This document shows positions 33,000-41,459 of a DNA stretch of 45,118 nt, piece by piece (position 1 is the stretch's first letter; every line of letters begins with the position of its first letter). The notes under the pieces were generated by a model that ran no database searches, was not told where the DNA came from, and saw only the letters and a list, made by a program, of their open reading frames with translations. Where the stretch lies: NCBI GenBank assembly GCA_028871195.1, contig JAGWNT010000022.1, forward strand, positions 1 through 45,118, read 5' to 3'. This stretch comes from REEB85 sp018971455 (lineage in GTDB: Bacteria > Pseudomonadota > Alphaproteobacteria > Acetobacterales > Acetobacteraceae). Position numbers and translations under genes: made by a program.

Positions 33000-34007
33000 A
33001 TGGAGTATCGCAATCTCGGGCGCAGCGGCGTCGCCGTCTCGCCGCTGTGCCTGGGCGCGATGATGTTCGGGGGCGCCACCGACGAGGCGGCCAGCACGCG
33101 CATCATCGGCGCCGCCCGCGATCAGGGCATCAACTTCATCGATACGGCCGATGCCTACAACGAGGGCCGCTCGGAGGAGGTGGTGGGCCGCGCCATCACC
33201 GCCCATCGCGACTGGTGGGTGCTGGCGACCAAGCTCGCCAACCCCACCGGGCCAGGCCCCAACGCGCGTGGCACGCGGCGGCTGCATGTGATGCGCGCCG
33301 CCGAGGCGAGCCTGCGCCGCCTCGGCACGGCGACGATCGATATTCTCTACCTGCACAAGGAAGACCACGCGACGCCGCTGGAGGAGACGGTGCACGCGCT
33401 GGCCGACCTGGTGCGCCAGGGCAAGATCCGGCATTTCGGCGTGTCGAACTACCGCGCCTGGCGCATCGCCGAGATCTGCCGGCTGTGCGACGCGGCGGGC
33501 ATCGACCGGCCGGTGGCCAGCCAGCCGCTCTACAACGCGCTGAACCGCGCGGTCGAGGTGGAGCACCTGCCGGCCTGTGCCCATTTCGGCCTCGGCGTCT
33601 TCCCCTACAGCCCGCTGGCGCGCGGCGTGCTGACCGGCAAATACCGCCCCGGCGTGCCGCCCCAGGAGGGCACCCGCGCCGGGCGGCAGGACAAGCGCCT
33701 GCTGGAGACGGAATGGCGCGAGGAGAGCCTCGTCATCGCCGCCGAAATCGCCGCCCACGCGGCGGCCCGCGGCATCAGCGCCGGGCGGTTCGCGCTCGCC
33801 TGGGTGCTCGGCAACCGCCTGGTCACCGGCGCCATCGCCGGGCCGCGCACCGAGGCGCACTGGGCCGAGTACATGGCCGCCCTCGCCTACCGCATGACCG
33901 CCGAGGACGAGGCTCTGGTCGATCGCCTGGTGGCCCCTGGCCACCCCTCGACCCCCGGCTACAACGACCCCGCCTACCCGATCGAGGGGCGGGTGGCGCG
34001 GGGCTGA
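33000..34007 (+). CDS. Aldo/keto reductase
   Basis: A 335-aa TIM-barrel NADPH-dependent oxidoreductase. The catalytic tetrad is visible: Asp48 and Tyr53 in FIDTADAYNEGRSEE, Lys78 in LATKLA and His119 in LYLHKED. IRHFGVSNY and the C-terminal GAIAGPRTEAHW are typical of the AKR11/12-like group that includes voltage-channel-like and L-glyceraldehyde-3-phosphate reductases. Five bases after thiC, so it should fall under the same thiamine control; a link to thiamine is not established for the family. Confidence 0.92.
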   Translation: MEYRNLGRSGVAVSPLCLGAMMFGGATDEAASTRIIGAARDQGINFIDTADAYNEGRSEEVVGRAITAHRDWWVLATKLANPTGPGPNARGTRRLHVMRAAEASLRRLGTATIDILYLHKEDHATPLEETVHALADLVRQGKIRHFGVSNYRAWRIAEICRLCDAAGIDRPVASQPLYNALNRAVEVEHLPACAHFGLGVFPYSPLARGVLTGKYRPGVPPQEGTRAGRQDKRLLETEWREESLVIAAEIAAHAAARGISAGRFALAWVLGNRLVTGAIAGPRTEAHWAEYMAALAYRMTAEDEALVDRLVAPGHPSTPGYNDPAYPIEGRVARG

Positions 34008-34022
34008 GGGAGGGCTCGCGGC

Positions 34023-35162
34023 GTGGCCATGCCCCAGAGTGAGCCGCGCCGGGCCTTGACGGCGGTTCGCGGGCTCGCCGCGTTGTGGGTGGCGATTTAT
34101 CATTTTCGCGAGGCCCTGCCGGGCAGCACGCCGGCCCTCGTGCTCAGCTTCATCGGCCGCGGCTATCTCGCCGTGGATCTGTTCTTTGTTCTGTCAGGCT
34201 TCGTGATCGCGACCAACTACGCCGCGTGGTTCGCCGGCGGACGGTTCAGCGTCGCAGGGTACGGGCGGTTCCTGGCGCTGCGTCTGTCGCGGATCTATCC
34301 GCTTCACCTGTTCATGCTGCTGCTGTTCCTGATCAATCCGCTCGCGGTCTATCTTTTTTCCTCCCATAACGATTTCGGCGACCCGCAGATCGCCTACTAC
34401 CTGCTCAGCATCGTCCTCATGCAGTGCTGGGGGATTGTCGGCGGGCTGACATGGAATGTGCCGGCCTGGTCGATCAGCACCGAGTGGTTCGCCTACCTGG
34501 CCTTCCCCCTGCTCGCCATTTGGGCGCTGCGGATAACGACGGGCGTGGCGCGCACGATCGCCTATACCGTCGCGCTGTTCGCCCTGCTCGCCCTGGCCGC
34601 GGCGACGATCGGCCAGGGCGGGCTGGGGGACACGCAGCAGCTCTTCAGCCTCGTGCGCTGCGTGCTCGAATTCGCTGCCGGCATCGGCGTTTGGCGCCTT
34701 GTCGAGGCCAGGCCGCCGGCGGGAGGGCGGGCCGTTGGTGCGCTCATCTTCGCGGCTGCGTGCTTCGCAGGCTTCGCCCTTTTGCCGGTGCCAGACTACG
34801 CGGTGATGCCGATCGGCTTCGCCGCCGTGGTCTATGGGCTGTCGAGCGAGGATGGAAGGCTGGCGGGTTGTCTGCACGCCAGTGCACTGCAATGGCTCGG
34901 ACTCGTTTCATATTCCGTTTACATGTCGCATTATTTTATCAAGATCTGGACCAAGTTCCTCCTTGTGGTGCCTGGCGTTCCGCATGCCCTGCCCTTCCCC
35001 GCCTATATCGTCGCGATCCTCGTGGCCTCGGGTCTTCTGTATCAATTCGTCGAGCGGCCGAGCCAGCGCTGGGTGCGCGCCCGGCTCATTCCGGGCAGGC
35101 GGCAGGCGGAGCCGGTCGGCGCACTACCGCGGCCGGCGCGCTGGCCTTCGCCCGGTTCCTGA
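34023..35162 (+). CDS. Acyltransferase 3 (OafA/YrhL-like) membrane protein
   Basis: A 379-aa integral membrane protein with about ten helices. The family motifs are RGLAALWVAIYHF near the N-terminus (the Arg/His pair used in catalysis) and DLFFVLSGFVI. Such enzymes put acetyl or other acyl groups on exported polysaccharide, lipid A or peptidoglycan. The GTG at 34023 has AGGG 8 bases upstream, better spaced than for the ATG at 34029, so I use GTG. Base composition drops in places (around 34340 and 34920), unlike the house-keeping genes nearby. It is convergent with the GNAT gene. Confidence 0.9.
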   Translation: MAMPQSEPRRALTAVRGLAALWVAIYHFREALPGSTPALVLSFIGRGYLAVDLFFVLSGFVIATNYAAWFAGGRFSVAGYGRFLALRLSRIYPLHLFMLLLFLINPLAVYLFSSHNDFGDPQIAYYLLSIVLMQCWGIVGGLTWNVPAWSISTEWFAYLAFPLLAIWALRITTGVARTIAYTVALFALLALAAATIGQGGLGDTQQLFSLVRCVLEFAAGIGVWRLVEARPPAGGRAVGALIFAAACFAGFALLPVPDYAVMPIGFAAVVYGLSSEDGRLAGCLHASALQWLGLVSYSVYMSHYFIKIWTKFLLVVPGVPHALPFPAYIVAILVASGLLYQFVERPSQRWVRARLIPGRRQAEPVGALPRPARWPSPGS

Positions 35163-35179
35163 GCTGTCCGGGCGGGCGG

Positions 35180-36277
35180 TCAGCGGCGCATCAGGGTGAG
35201 CAAGGCCCAGGGCGACCAGCGACGGGTCGCCACCACCCAATGCAGCGTCGCGCCAGCATTGGCGAGGGTCAGCTTGTAGCGATCGCCGCCGGCGAGCAGG
35301 TCGTAGCGCCGTATGCCCTGGCCGGCGTACATCTCGATGGCCAGATGGTGGCAGGTCAGGCCCGGCTTGTGGTGCGGCCCTGCGCCCGCGTAGTCGAACC
35401 CGCTCTGATAGGCGGAGACCACGCCGCGATACCGGAAATTGTAGAGATAGCCGATCGGCCGGTCGCCCGCGGCGACGCGCAGCAGGTCGATCTGCCCGTC
35501 GGCAAAACTGCGCTCGATCAGGCTGCGATGGAAGGCGAGAAAGGCCGGATTCGCGAAGGCGCCCGGCCGGCCGCGCCGCACCCAGCTGGCCTGATGGAGG
35601 GCCGCGAGCGCGTCGAGATCAGCCAGCGCCTCATCGGGCGTCGCCGCACGGCGAACGGCCAATGGTCCGGCCGCAGCGTAGAGACGTGCCGAGCGGCGGA
35701 TCTGGTAGCGCGCATTGGCGCTGAGGCCGGGAAGATAGCCGCGCCCGCCGACCAGGTCGAAATCGACGACCGGCGCGGGGCGGGTCATCCGGATGGCCAG
35801 CCGCAGCCCGTTCACCTCCGCCCCCAGCCCCGCCGGCACATCGACCCCGCTGAGGGTGACGATACGGCCGAACCGGGGCGCGGTTGCGCCAAGCGGCGCA
35901 CCCACCGCCGCGCCCAGCCACACCGGCCCCAGCGCCGCCGCATGCCCGCGCGCGATCAACGGGCCATTATGCTCGACGAAGACGGAGTCGAGTGCGGCGT
36001 CTCCGCTCTCTCCCAGCCACAGGCGCTCCACGCCGAGGCGCCGTCGGCGGTTGAACAGCGCGAGGCCCACCAATTCCCCGTCGGCGCGGGCCTCGAGCAG
36101 CACGGGGGCAGGGAAGCGTCGTGCCGCAAGGCAGCCCACCCAATTCCATGACTGGAAGAAGGACCCCTCCGCGCGGGCCTCCAGCGCCTGCCAGCGCCCG
36201 CCCAGTGCGGCGAGATCGGCTGGTTCGGTCAGGGTGAGTTCGAACATCCCGCCATGGGTGAAGCGGAGGCAGGGCAT
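35180..36277 (-). CDS. GNAT-family, FemAB/CelD-like acetyltransferase
   Basis: A 365-aa protein with a double-GNAT FemAB-like layout. FQSWNWVGCLAARRF (about 40-55) and the C-terminal LYNFRYRGVVSAYQSGFDY plus MYAGQGIRRYDLLAGGDRYK match the 'BioF2-like/CelD-BcsL' acetyltransferase domain often found in exopolysaccharide loci. It is likely cytoplasmic and may acylate a glycan precursor. ATGs at 36277 and 36247, and a TTG at 36286, are possible starts; none has a good ribosome binding site. It is divergent from the small membrane protein and the ligase gene. Confidence 0.8.
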   Translation of the reverse strand: MPCLRFTHGGMFELTLTEPADLAALGGRWQALEARAEGSFFQSWNWVGCLAARRFPAPVLLEARADGELVGLALFNRRRRLGVERLWLGESGDAALDSVFVEHNGPLIARGHAAALGPVWLGAAVGAPLGATAPRFGRIVTLSGVDVPAGLGAEVNGLRLAIRMTRPAPVVDFDLVGGRGYLPGLSANARYQIRRSARLYAAAGPLAVRRAATPDEALADLDALAALHQASWVRRGRPGAFANPAFLAFHRSLIERSFADGQIDLLRVAAGDRPIGYLYNFRYRGVVSAYQSGFDYAGAGPHHKPGLTCHHLAIEMYAGQGIRRYDLLAGGDRYKLTLANAGATLHWVVATRRWSPWALLTLMRR

Positions 36278-36330
36278 TGCTGTCAACCGCCGGGTGCTGC
36301 GGCCGGCGCCGGGCGCATGGCCGGCGGCGC

Positions 36331-36374
36331 AATTCTTAATGGAATTTTGTCACAATCTGCCCCATCTCTAGGTC
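36331..36374 (+). promoter_or_regulatory. AT-rich inverted repeat and candidate promoter before the ligase operon
   Basis: AATTC-N6-GAATT (36331-36346) is followed directly by TTGTCA (36347-36352), a 16-base spacer and TAGGTC (36369-36374). The AT-rich stretch is an island in GC-rich DNA. The repeat lies where a regulator would block or aid polymerase. Confidence 0.4.
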
Positions 36375-36415
36375 CCCGGGCCGGTCGGCACCGGGCGCAG
36401 CAGGCAGGCACGTCG

Positions 36416-36658
36416 ATGATCGACAAATTCACCACCATGTTCAGCACGCTGATGGTGCTCTTCGTCATCATCCGCGCCGCCCGGCTCGACCGGATCCTGC
36501 CCTGGTTCGAGACGCGCTGGCAGCAGGAGCAGCGCATGAAGACGGCCGCCGGCGCGCGCAAGGGCGGCGCGCCGGGGGGCGACCGGCCGGCCGGAGGCGC
36601 CGGCGGCCCTCCGCCGGCCAGGCGGCCAACGCCGCCGCCGCCCGTCGTGGCGCGGTGA
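36416..36658 (+). CDS. Small membrane-anchored protein of the glycan cluster
   Basis: An 80-aa protein: MIDKFTTMFSTLMVLFVIIRAARLD holds one hydrophobic segment (about 8-20), then a charged stretch and a Gly/Pro/Arg-rich tail (about 46-80) likely to be disordered. I do not recognise a family. AGG lies a few bases before the ATG. It is 25 bases upstream of the O-antigen-ligase-like gene and probably in one transcript with it, which hints at a partner or accessory role in the membrane. Confidence 0.6.
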   Translation: MIDKFTTMFSTLMVLFVIIRAARLDRILPWFETRWQQEQRMKTAAGARKGGAPGGDRPAGGAGGPPPARRPTPPPPVVAR

Positions 36659-36683
36659 CGGGCAGCAGGCGCGTCCCCGGGCG

Positions 36684-38039
36684 ATGAGCGATCTCTATGT
36701 CCTGCTGGTCTATCTCTCCTTCTTCGTCGTGGGCATTACCGCCCCCTTCGTGATCAGCCTCGGCTATGTCTGGGGCGACATCTTCTACCCGCAGGAGATG
36801 AGCACGCTGGTGGCGATGTTCTCCTCCTCCCTGGTCATGGGAATCGGCGCCCTCCTGGCCTATCTCGCCGCCGATAACCGCGCCCGCCCGCGATTGTCCA
36901 TGCAGGCATTCCTGACCATCCTGTTCGCCGCCTGGATCACACTCAGCCTGACCTGGGCGGTGGTGCCGGGCCTGGCGTATGACAAATGGACCTGGGCCGT
37001 CAAAGCGGTGCTGGTCTCGGCTTTCATTCCCTTCGTCTTTCGATCACGGGTGCAAATCGAGGCCTTCCTCCTGGTCGTGCTGTTCGCGCTCTGTTTTCAC
37101 ATGGTGCCGCGCGGGCTGAAGGACATCTTCGGCGGCAGCAGCTACGGCCACAATCTCGGCCTGACCAACAACAATGATCTGCTGCTGGAGAGCAGCACGC
37201 TGGCGACCTTCAGCGTCGCCATGATCCCGATCATCCTCTTCATGCGCCGCCATTCGGTGCTGCTGCCCAAAATGCCGTGGCTACGCAATCTCGGCGCGAC
37301 CTTCCTGGTCGGCATCTGCATCTTCTGCGCCATCAGCACCTTCGCGCGCACCGCGCTGGTGGCATTCGCCGTGGTCGGCTTCTTCATGTGGCTGCAGTCG
37401 CGGCGCAAAATCGCGTTCGCCGCCATCGCCCTGGCCATGGTCCTCGGGTTCAGCCTCGCGACCTCCAGTTCCTGGGAAGCGCGGATGGCCACCACCACCC
37501 AGTACAATCAGGAAGATTCCGCACTCGGCCGTATCCTGGTGTGGAAATGGACGCTCGGCTACGTCGCCCAGCACCCACTCGGCGGCGGGTTCAACAGCTA
37601 TGTCATCGACACCATCGCTTTTCCGTCCGACTCCGGCGCGCCTGGCGCGCCCGGCGACATCGTGCACGGCAAGGCCTTCCACAACATGTATTTCGAGGTG
37701 CTGGGCGAGCAGGGCATTCCGGGTCTGCTGATGTTCGGCGGCATCCAGGTGCTGGCGCTGCTCTATCTCTGGCGGGTCCGCCGGCGCACGCGGGGGCAGC
37801 CGCATCTGCTCTGGCTGCATGATCTGTCGCAGACGCTGCTGAGCGCGCTGCTGACGGTGATGGCCTGCGCCAATTTCGTCGGCATCGGCTACCAGGCGAT
37901 CGTCTGGTATTTCTTCGTCCTGCCGGTCTGCCTGCGCGAATACCTCCATCGGGTCGAGCGGCTGGAAAAGGCGAGCCCGATGCCCGCTTCCGCGCCGGTG
38001 CGGCCGGCGATGGTGCCGTTCCCCGGCGTCGCCCGGTAG
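36684..38039 (+). CDS. O-antigen ligase/O-glycosylation ligase-like membrane protein
   Basis: A 451-aa polytopic protein with about 11-12 helices. The N-terminal part and the block KDIFGGSSYGHNLGLTNNND resemble the 'putative O-glycosylation ligase, exosortase-associated' family, and the central large periplasmic loop with GRILVWKWTLGYVAQHPLGGG and HNMYFEVLGEQGIPGL is the Wzy_C (O-antigen ligase/polymerase) signature. Such enzymes move an undecaprenyl-linked glycan onto lipid A core, a protein, or a growing chain. No exosortase or PEP-CTERM gene is in the window. A long A/P-rich cytoplasmic tail follows the last helix. Confidence 0.82.
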   Translation: MSDLYVLLVYLSFFVVGITAPFVISLGYVWGDIFYPQEMSTLVAMFSSSLVMGIGALLAYLAADNRARPRLSMQAFLTILFAAWITLSLTWAVVPGLAYDKWTWAVKAVLVSAFIPFVFRSRVQIEAFLLVVLFALCFHMVPRGLKDIFGGSSYGHNLGLTNNNDLLLESSTLATFSVAMIPIILFMRRHSVLLPKMPWLRNLGATFLVGICIFCAISTFARTALVAFAVVGFFMWLQSRRKIAFAAIALAMVLGFSLATSSSWEARMATTTQYNQEDSALGRILVWKWTLGYVAQHPLGGGFNSYVIDTIAFPSDSGAPGAPGDIVHGKAFHNMYFEVLGEQGIPGLLMFGGIQVLALLYLWRVRRRTRGQPHLLWLHDLSQTLLSALLTVMACANFVGIGYQAIVWYFFVLPVCLREYLHRVERLEKASPMPASAPVRPAMVPFPGVAR

Positions 38040-38090
38040 GGCGGTTTCCGGCCAGGCCAGGCTGCTCGATTTCCTCGCCGCACATTCTCC

Positions 38091-38096
38091 TCTAAT
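38091..38096 (+). promoter_or_regulatory. -10 element of nadE, probably leaderless
   Basis: TCTAAT matches five of six consensus -10 bases and lies 8 bases before the nadE ATG at 38105, with no Shine-Dalgarno sequence between. A matching -35 is not evident 16-18 bases upstream. Confidence 0.35.
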
Positions 38097-38104
38097 TTGC
38101 CGCC

Positions 38105-39769
38105 ATGTCCGACACGCTGAAGCTCGCCCTCGCCCAGATCAACCCGCAACTGGGCGCGATCACCCGCAACCTCGCCCTGCTCCGCGCCGCCCGCGCCGAG
38201 GCGGCAGCGCTCGGGGCGGACCTCGTCGTCACGCCCGAATTCTCCATTGCCGGCTATCCGCCCGAGGATCTGGTACGCAAGCCCGCCTTCATCGCGGCCT
38301 GCGAGGCCGCCATCGCCGAACTCGCGCGCGATACGGCCGATGGCGGGCCCGCGATACTGGTCGGCGGCCCATGGCGCGACGGCGACCGCCTCTTCAACGC
38401 CGCCTATGTGCTCGACGGCGGGAAGATCCTCGCCCGGCGCGCCAAGCACGAGCTGCCGAATTACGGGGTGTTCGACGAGAAGCGCGTCTTCGATGCGGGG
38501 CCGGCCCCGGGCCCGGTCGCGTTTCGCGGGTTCCGCCTCGGCATCATGGTCTGCGAGGATTGGTGGCTGCCGGAGGTCTGCGAGACCCTCGCCGAATCGG
38601 GCGCCGAATTGCTGCTTTCGATCAATGCGAGCCCGTTCGAGGCCGATAAGCAGCAGCAGCGCATCGAGCTCGCGGTGCGCCGCGTCGTCGAGACCGGGCT
38701 CGGTTTCATCTTCGCCGCCCAGTTCGGCGGCCAGGACGAGCTGGTCTTCGAGGGTGCCTCCTTCGCGCTGAACCCCGACCGCAGCCTCGCCGCCCAGCTG
38801 CCCTTCTTCGAACGCGCCGTGACCCTGACCGAATGGCGCCGGGAGGGTGAGCGCCTGGTCTGCGCCCCGCTGCCGCCCAGCCCCGAGCCGGAGCGGCTGG
38901 CGGCGATCTACCGCTCGATGATGCTCGGCCTCGGCGATTACGTGCGCAAGAACGGCTTCCCCGGCATCATCCTCGGGCTCTCCGGCGGCATCGACAGCGC
39001 GCTCTCCGCCGCGGTGGCGGTCGATGCGCTCGGCCCCGCCATGGTGCGCAGCTTCATGCTGCCCAGCCCCTACACCAGCCAGGACAGCCTGGACGATGCC
39101 GCCGAATGCGCCCGCCTGCTCGGCATCGCCTGCGACACGGTGCCGATCACCCCGGCGATGGAGGCTTTCGGCACGGCGCTCGCCCCGATCTTCGCCGGGC
39201 GGCAGGCCGACATCACCGAGGAGAACATCCAATCCCGCGCGCGCGGCCTGATCCTGATGGCGATTTCCAACAAGCTCGGCCACATGGTGCTCACCACCGG
39301 CAACAAGAGCGAGATGTCGGTCGGCTACGCGACGCTCTACGGCGATATGTGCGGCGGCTATTCGGTGCTCAAGGACGTCTACAAGACCACCGTCTTCGCG
39401 CTGTGCCGCTGGCGCAACGCGCACCGGCCGGAAGGCGCGCTGGGCCCGGCGGGGCCGGTCATGCCCGAACGCGTCATCACCAAGCCGCCGAGTGCGGAGC
39501 TCAAGCCCAACCAAACGGACCAGGACAGCCTGCCCCCCTACGAGGTGCTGGACGCCATCCTGCAGGGCCTGGTCGAGGGCGAGCAGAGCGTGGACGCGAT
39601 GGTGGCCGCGGGCTTCGAGCGCGCCACCGTGCTGCGCGTGTGGAAGCTGCTGGACCGTGCCGAATACAAGCGCCGCCAGGCGCCGCCCGGGGTGAAGATC
39701 ACGCCCCGCGCCTTCGGCCGCGATCGCCGCTACCCGATCACCAACGGCTTCACGAACCTCATCGCATGA
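38105..39769 (+). CDS. nadE: Glutamine-dependent NAD+ synthetase
   Basis: A 554-aa two-domain enzyme that amidates deamido-NAD. The N-terminal nitrilase-type glutaminase has the triad Glu45 (VTPEFSIAGYPPED), Lys114 (AKHELPNYGVFDE) and Cys150 (IMVCEDWW). The synthetase domain has the PP-loop SGGIDS (293-298) and the TTGNKSEMSVGYATLYGD block. Length is typical for the bacterial glutamine-dependent class. The stop overlaps the ATG of the next gene (ATGA). The start has no ribosome binding site, and may be leaderless. Confidence 0.97.
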   Translation: MSDTLKLALAQINPQLGAITRNLALLRAARAEAAALGADLVVTPEFSIAGYPPEDLVRKPAFIAACEAAIAELARDTADGGPAILVGGPWRDGDRLFNAAYVLDGGKILARRAKHELPNYGVFDEKRVFDAGPAPGPVAFRGFRLGIMVCEDWWLPEVCETLAESGAELLLSINASPFEADKQQQRIELAVRRVVETGLGFIFAAQFGGQDELVFEGASFALNPDRSLAAQLPFFERAVTLTEWRREGERLVCAPLPPSPEPERLAAIYRSMMLGLGDYVRKNGFPGIILGLSGGIDSALSAAVAVDALGPAMVRSFMLPSPYTSQDSLDDAAECARLLGIACDTVPITPAMEAFGTALAPIFAGRQADITEENIQSRARGLILMAISNKLGHMVLTTGNKSEMSVGYATLYGDMCGGYSVLKDVYKTTVFALCRWRNAHRPEGALGPAGPVMPERVITKPPSAELKPNQTDQDSLPPYEVLDAILQGLVEGEQSVDAMVAAGFERATVLRVWKLLDRAEYKRRQAPPGVKITPRAFGRDRRYPITNGFTNLIA

Positions 39770-40164
39770 GCGCGCCCGCACCAGGCGTCGGCTTCTGGCG
39801 CGTGCGCATCCTCGATCTGTCCGGCGCGGAGCTGGCGAGCGGCGAGCTGGCGGGCGGCGAGGCGGAGAACGTCGTCGAGGTGATCGGCGGATTCGCCACA
39901 CTGTCGCAGGCCAATGATTTCGCCCGCCGCTACGTGCGCGACAGCATCGAGCGCTGCCGCCGGCCGGGGAGCACGGCGCAGGATGTGCTCGATGCCTGGC
40001 TCGCCTATGGCGAGGACGCCGAAATCGCCGAGGGGGGCGAGGAGGCCTGGCGCAGCGGCCCGGAGATCGGCGATTTTGCCGCCCGGAAGGCAACGCCCGA
40101 CGAACGCGACTGGCGGGCCCTCGACCCGCGCCGCGGCGCCCGCGCCGAGGAGGGTGATTCTTGA
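39766..40164 (+). CDS. Conserved-looking small protein of unknown function between nadE and gltX
   Basis: A 132-aa soluble protein that I do not recognise. Residues 8-75 look folded: a beta-rich start (GFWRVRILDLSGAELASG), then a helix (SQANDFARRYVRDSIERCR). The C-terminal 50 residues are rich in Asp, Glu, Arg and Trp. No signal peptide or membrane helix. It overlaps nadE by four bases and gltX by four, so it is tightly coupled to both and clearly translated. A role in NAD or tRNA metabolism would only be a guess from position. Confidence 0.7.
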   Translation: MSAPAPGVGFWRVRILDLSGAELASGELAGGEAENVVEVIGGFATLSQANDFARRYVRDSIERCRRPGSTAQDVLDAWLAYGEDAEIAEGGEEAWRSGPEIGDFAARKATPDERDWRALDPRRGARAEEGDS

Positions 40165-41447
40165 ACCTGTTGCGCGTCGCCCTCGCACCCGGCGGCGTGC
40201 TGCATGTCGGCAATGCGCGAATCGTCCTGGCCACCTGGCTGTTCGCGCGCAGCACCGGCGGACGCATCCTGCTGCACGCCGAGACCGCCGCGCGGCATGG
40301 CGAGGACCTCGCCTGGCTCGGCCTGGACTGGGACGGAACCTACGACTCCCACGATTTTGCGGCCCGCCGCGCGGACGCCATCGCGCGGCTGCGATCCGCC
40401 GGCCGGCTCTACCCGTGCTTCGAGAGCGAGGAGGAGCTGGCCACCAAGCAGGCGCTCCGGCTGCGCCGCGGCCAGCCGGCCATCTATGACCGCGCCATGC
40501 TGAAGCTGACGCCGGCCCAGCGCGAAGCCGCCGAGGCCGGCGGCAAGGCGCCCTACTGGCGCTTCCGCCTGGGCGAGGCCGAACTCACCTGGCAGGACCT
40601 CATCCTCGGGCGCCGGCGCGTCAAGCTGCTCACTTTGTCCGACCCGGTGGTGATCCGTGCCGACGGCACCGTGCTGCAGCGGCTGGCGGCGGTGATCGAT
40701 GACCTCGCACTCGGCGTCAGCCATGTCCTGCGCGGCGAGGATCAGATCGACAACACGGCCATCCAGCTCGACCTGATGGCAGCACTCGGCGCCAATCCGG
40801 GGGCCATCGCGCTCGCCCACCTACCGCCGCTGCTGGATGCGGAGGGCACCAGGCTGTCGCGACGGATCGACGGGCTCGCGCTGCGCGATTTGCGCCAGGA
40901 CGGCATCGTGCCGGCGGCATTGGCCGCCACCCTCGCCGGCGCGGACCGCCCGGCGATGCCGGCCGAGCTCATCGCCGGGTTCGACCTCGCCCGCTTCGCC
41001 GCGGCGGACCGCTTCGCCATGGCGAAGCTGCTGACCATCAACCGCGCGGCGCTGGCCGCGCTGCCTTTCGAAGCAATCGCCGATCGCCTGCCGGCGGGCG
41101 CCACCGCGGCGTTCTGGCACGCCATCCGCGGCGGCATCGATCTGCTCGGCGAAGCGCGCGGCTGCTGGGAGATCACCAACGGCACCATCATTCCGCCGGT
41201 CATCGAGGATGCGGGGACGCCGCTGCGCCAGGCGCTCGAGCTGCTGCCCGCCGAGCCGTGGCGCGCGACGGTCTGGGCGGAGTGGCTGGCGGCCCTGGAG
41301 GCGGCAAGCGGACGCGACCGGGCGGCGCTGGATGCCATGCTGCGCCTCGCCCTCACCGGCGAGGAGAGCGGGCCCGACCTCGCCCGGCTGCTGCCGCTGA
41401 TCGGCCGCGGCCGGGCGGCCGATCGGTTGCGCCTCGCCGCCAGGTGA
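40161..41447 (+). CDS. gltX: GluRS2-type glutamyl-tRNA synthetase paralogue with altered signature motifs
   Basis: A 428-aa protein whose overall sequence is GluRS2-like: WLGLDWDG, GRLYPCFES-EEL, LSDPVVIRADGT, and HVLRGEDQIDNTAIQ. Several catalytic signatures are changed. The usual FAPSPTGxLHVGN is VALAPGGVLHVGN (5-18); the (I)EDTDxxR block is AETAAR (40-45); the KLSKR loop is RLSRR (231-235); and the Tyr before VVDD is Gln173. Arg5, Ala7 and Glu41, which I recall as Glu-binding residues in Thermus GluRS, are kept. The TTG start at 40161 has AGGAGGG about 8 bases upstream and overlaps the gene before it. It may be a poor or altered enzyme, or bind tRNA without charging it. Confidence 0.85.
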   Translation: MNLLRVALAPGGVLHVGNARIVLATWLFARSTGGRILLHAETAARHGEDLAWLGLDWDGTYDSHDFAARRADAIARLRSAGRLYPCFESEEELATKQALRLRRGQPAIYDRAMLKLTPAQREAAEAGGKAPYWRFRLGEAELTWQDLILGRRRVKLLTLSDPVVIRADGTVLQRLAAVIDDLALGVSHVLRGEDQIDNTAIQLDLMAALGANPGAIALAHLPPLLDAEGTRLSRRIDGLALRDLRQDGIVPAALAATLAGADRPAMPAELIAGFDLARFAAADRFAMAKLLTINRAALAALPFEAIADRLPAGATAAFWHAIRGGIDLLGEARGCWEITNGTIIPPVIEDAGTPLRQALELLPAEPWRATVWAEWLAALEAASGRDRAALDAMLRLALTGEESGPDLARLLPLIGRGRAADRLRLAAR

Positions 41448-41459
41448 TTCACCTCCGCT

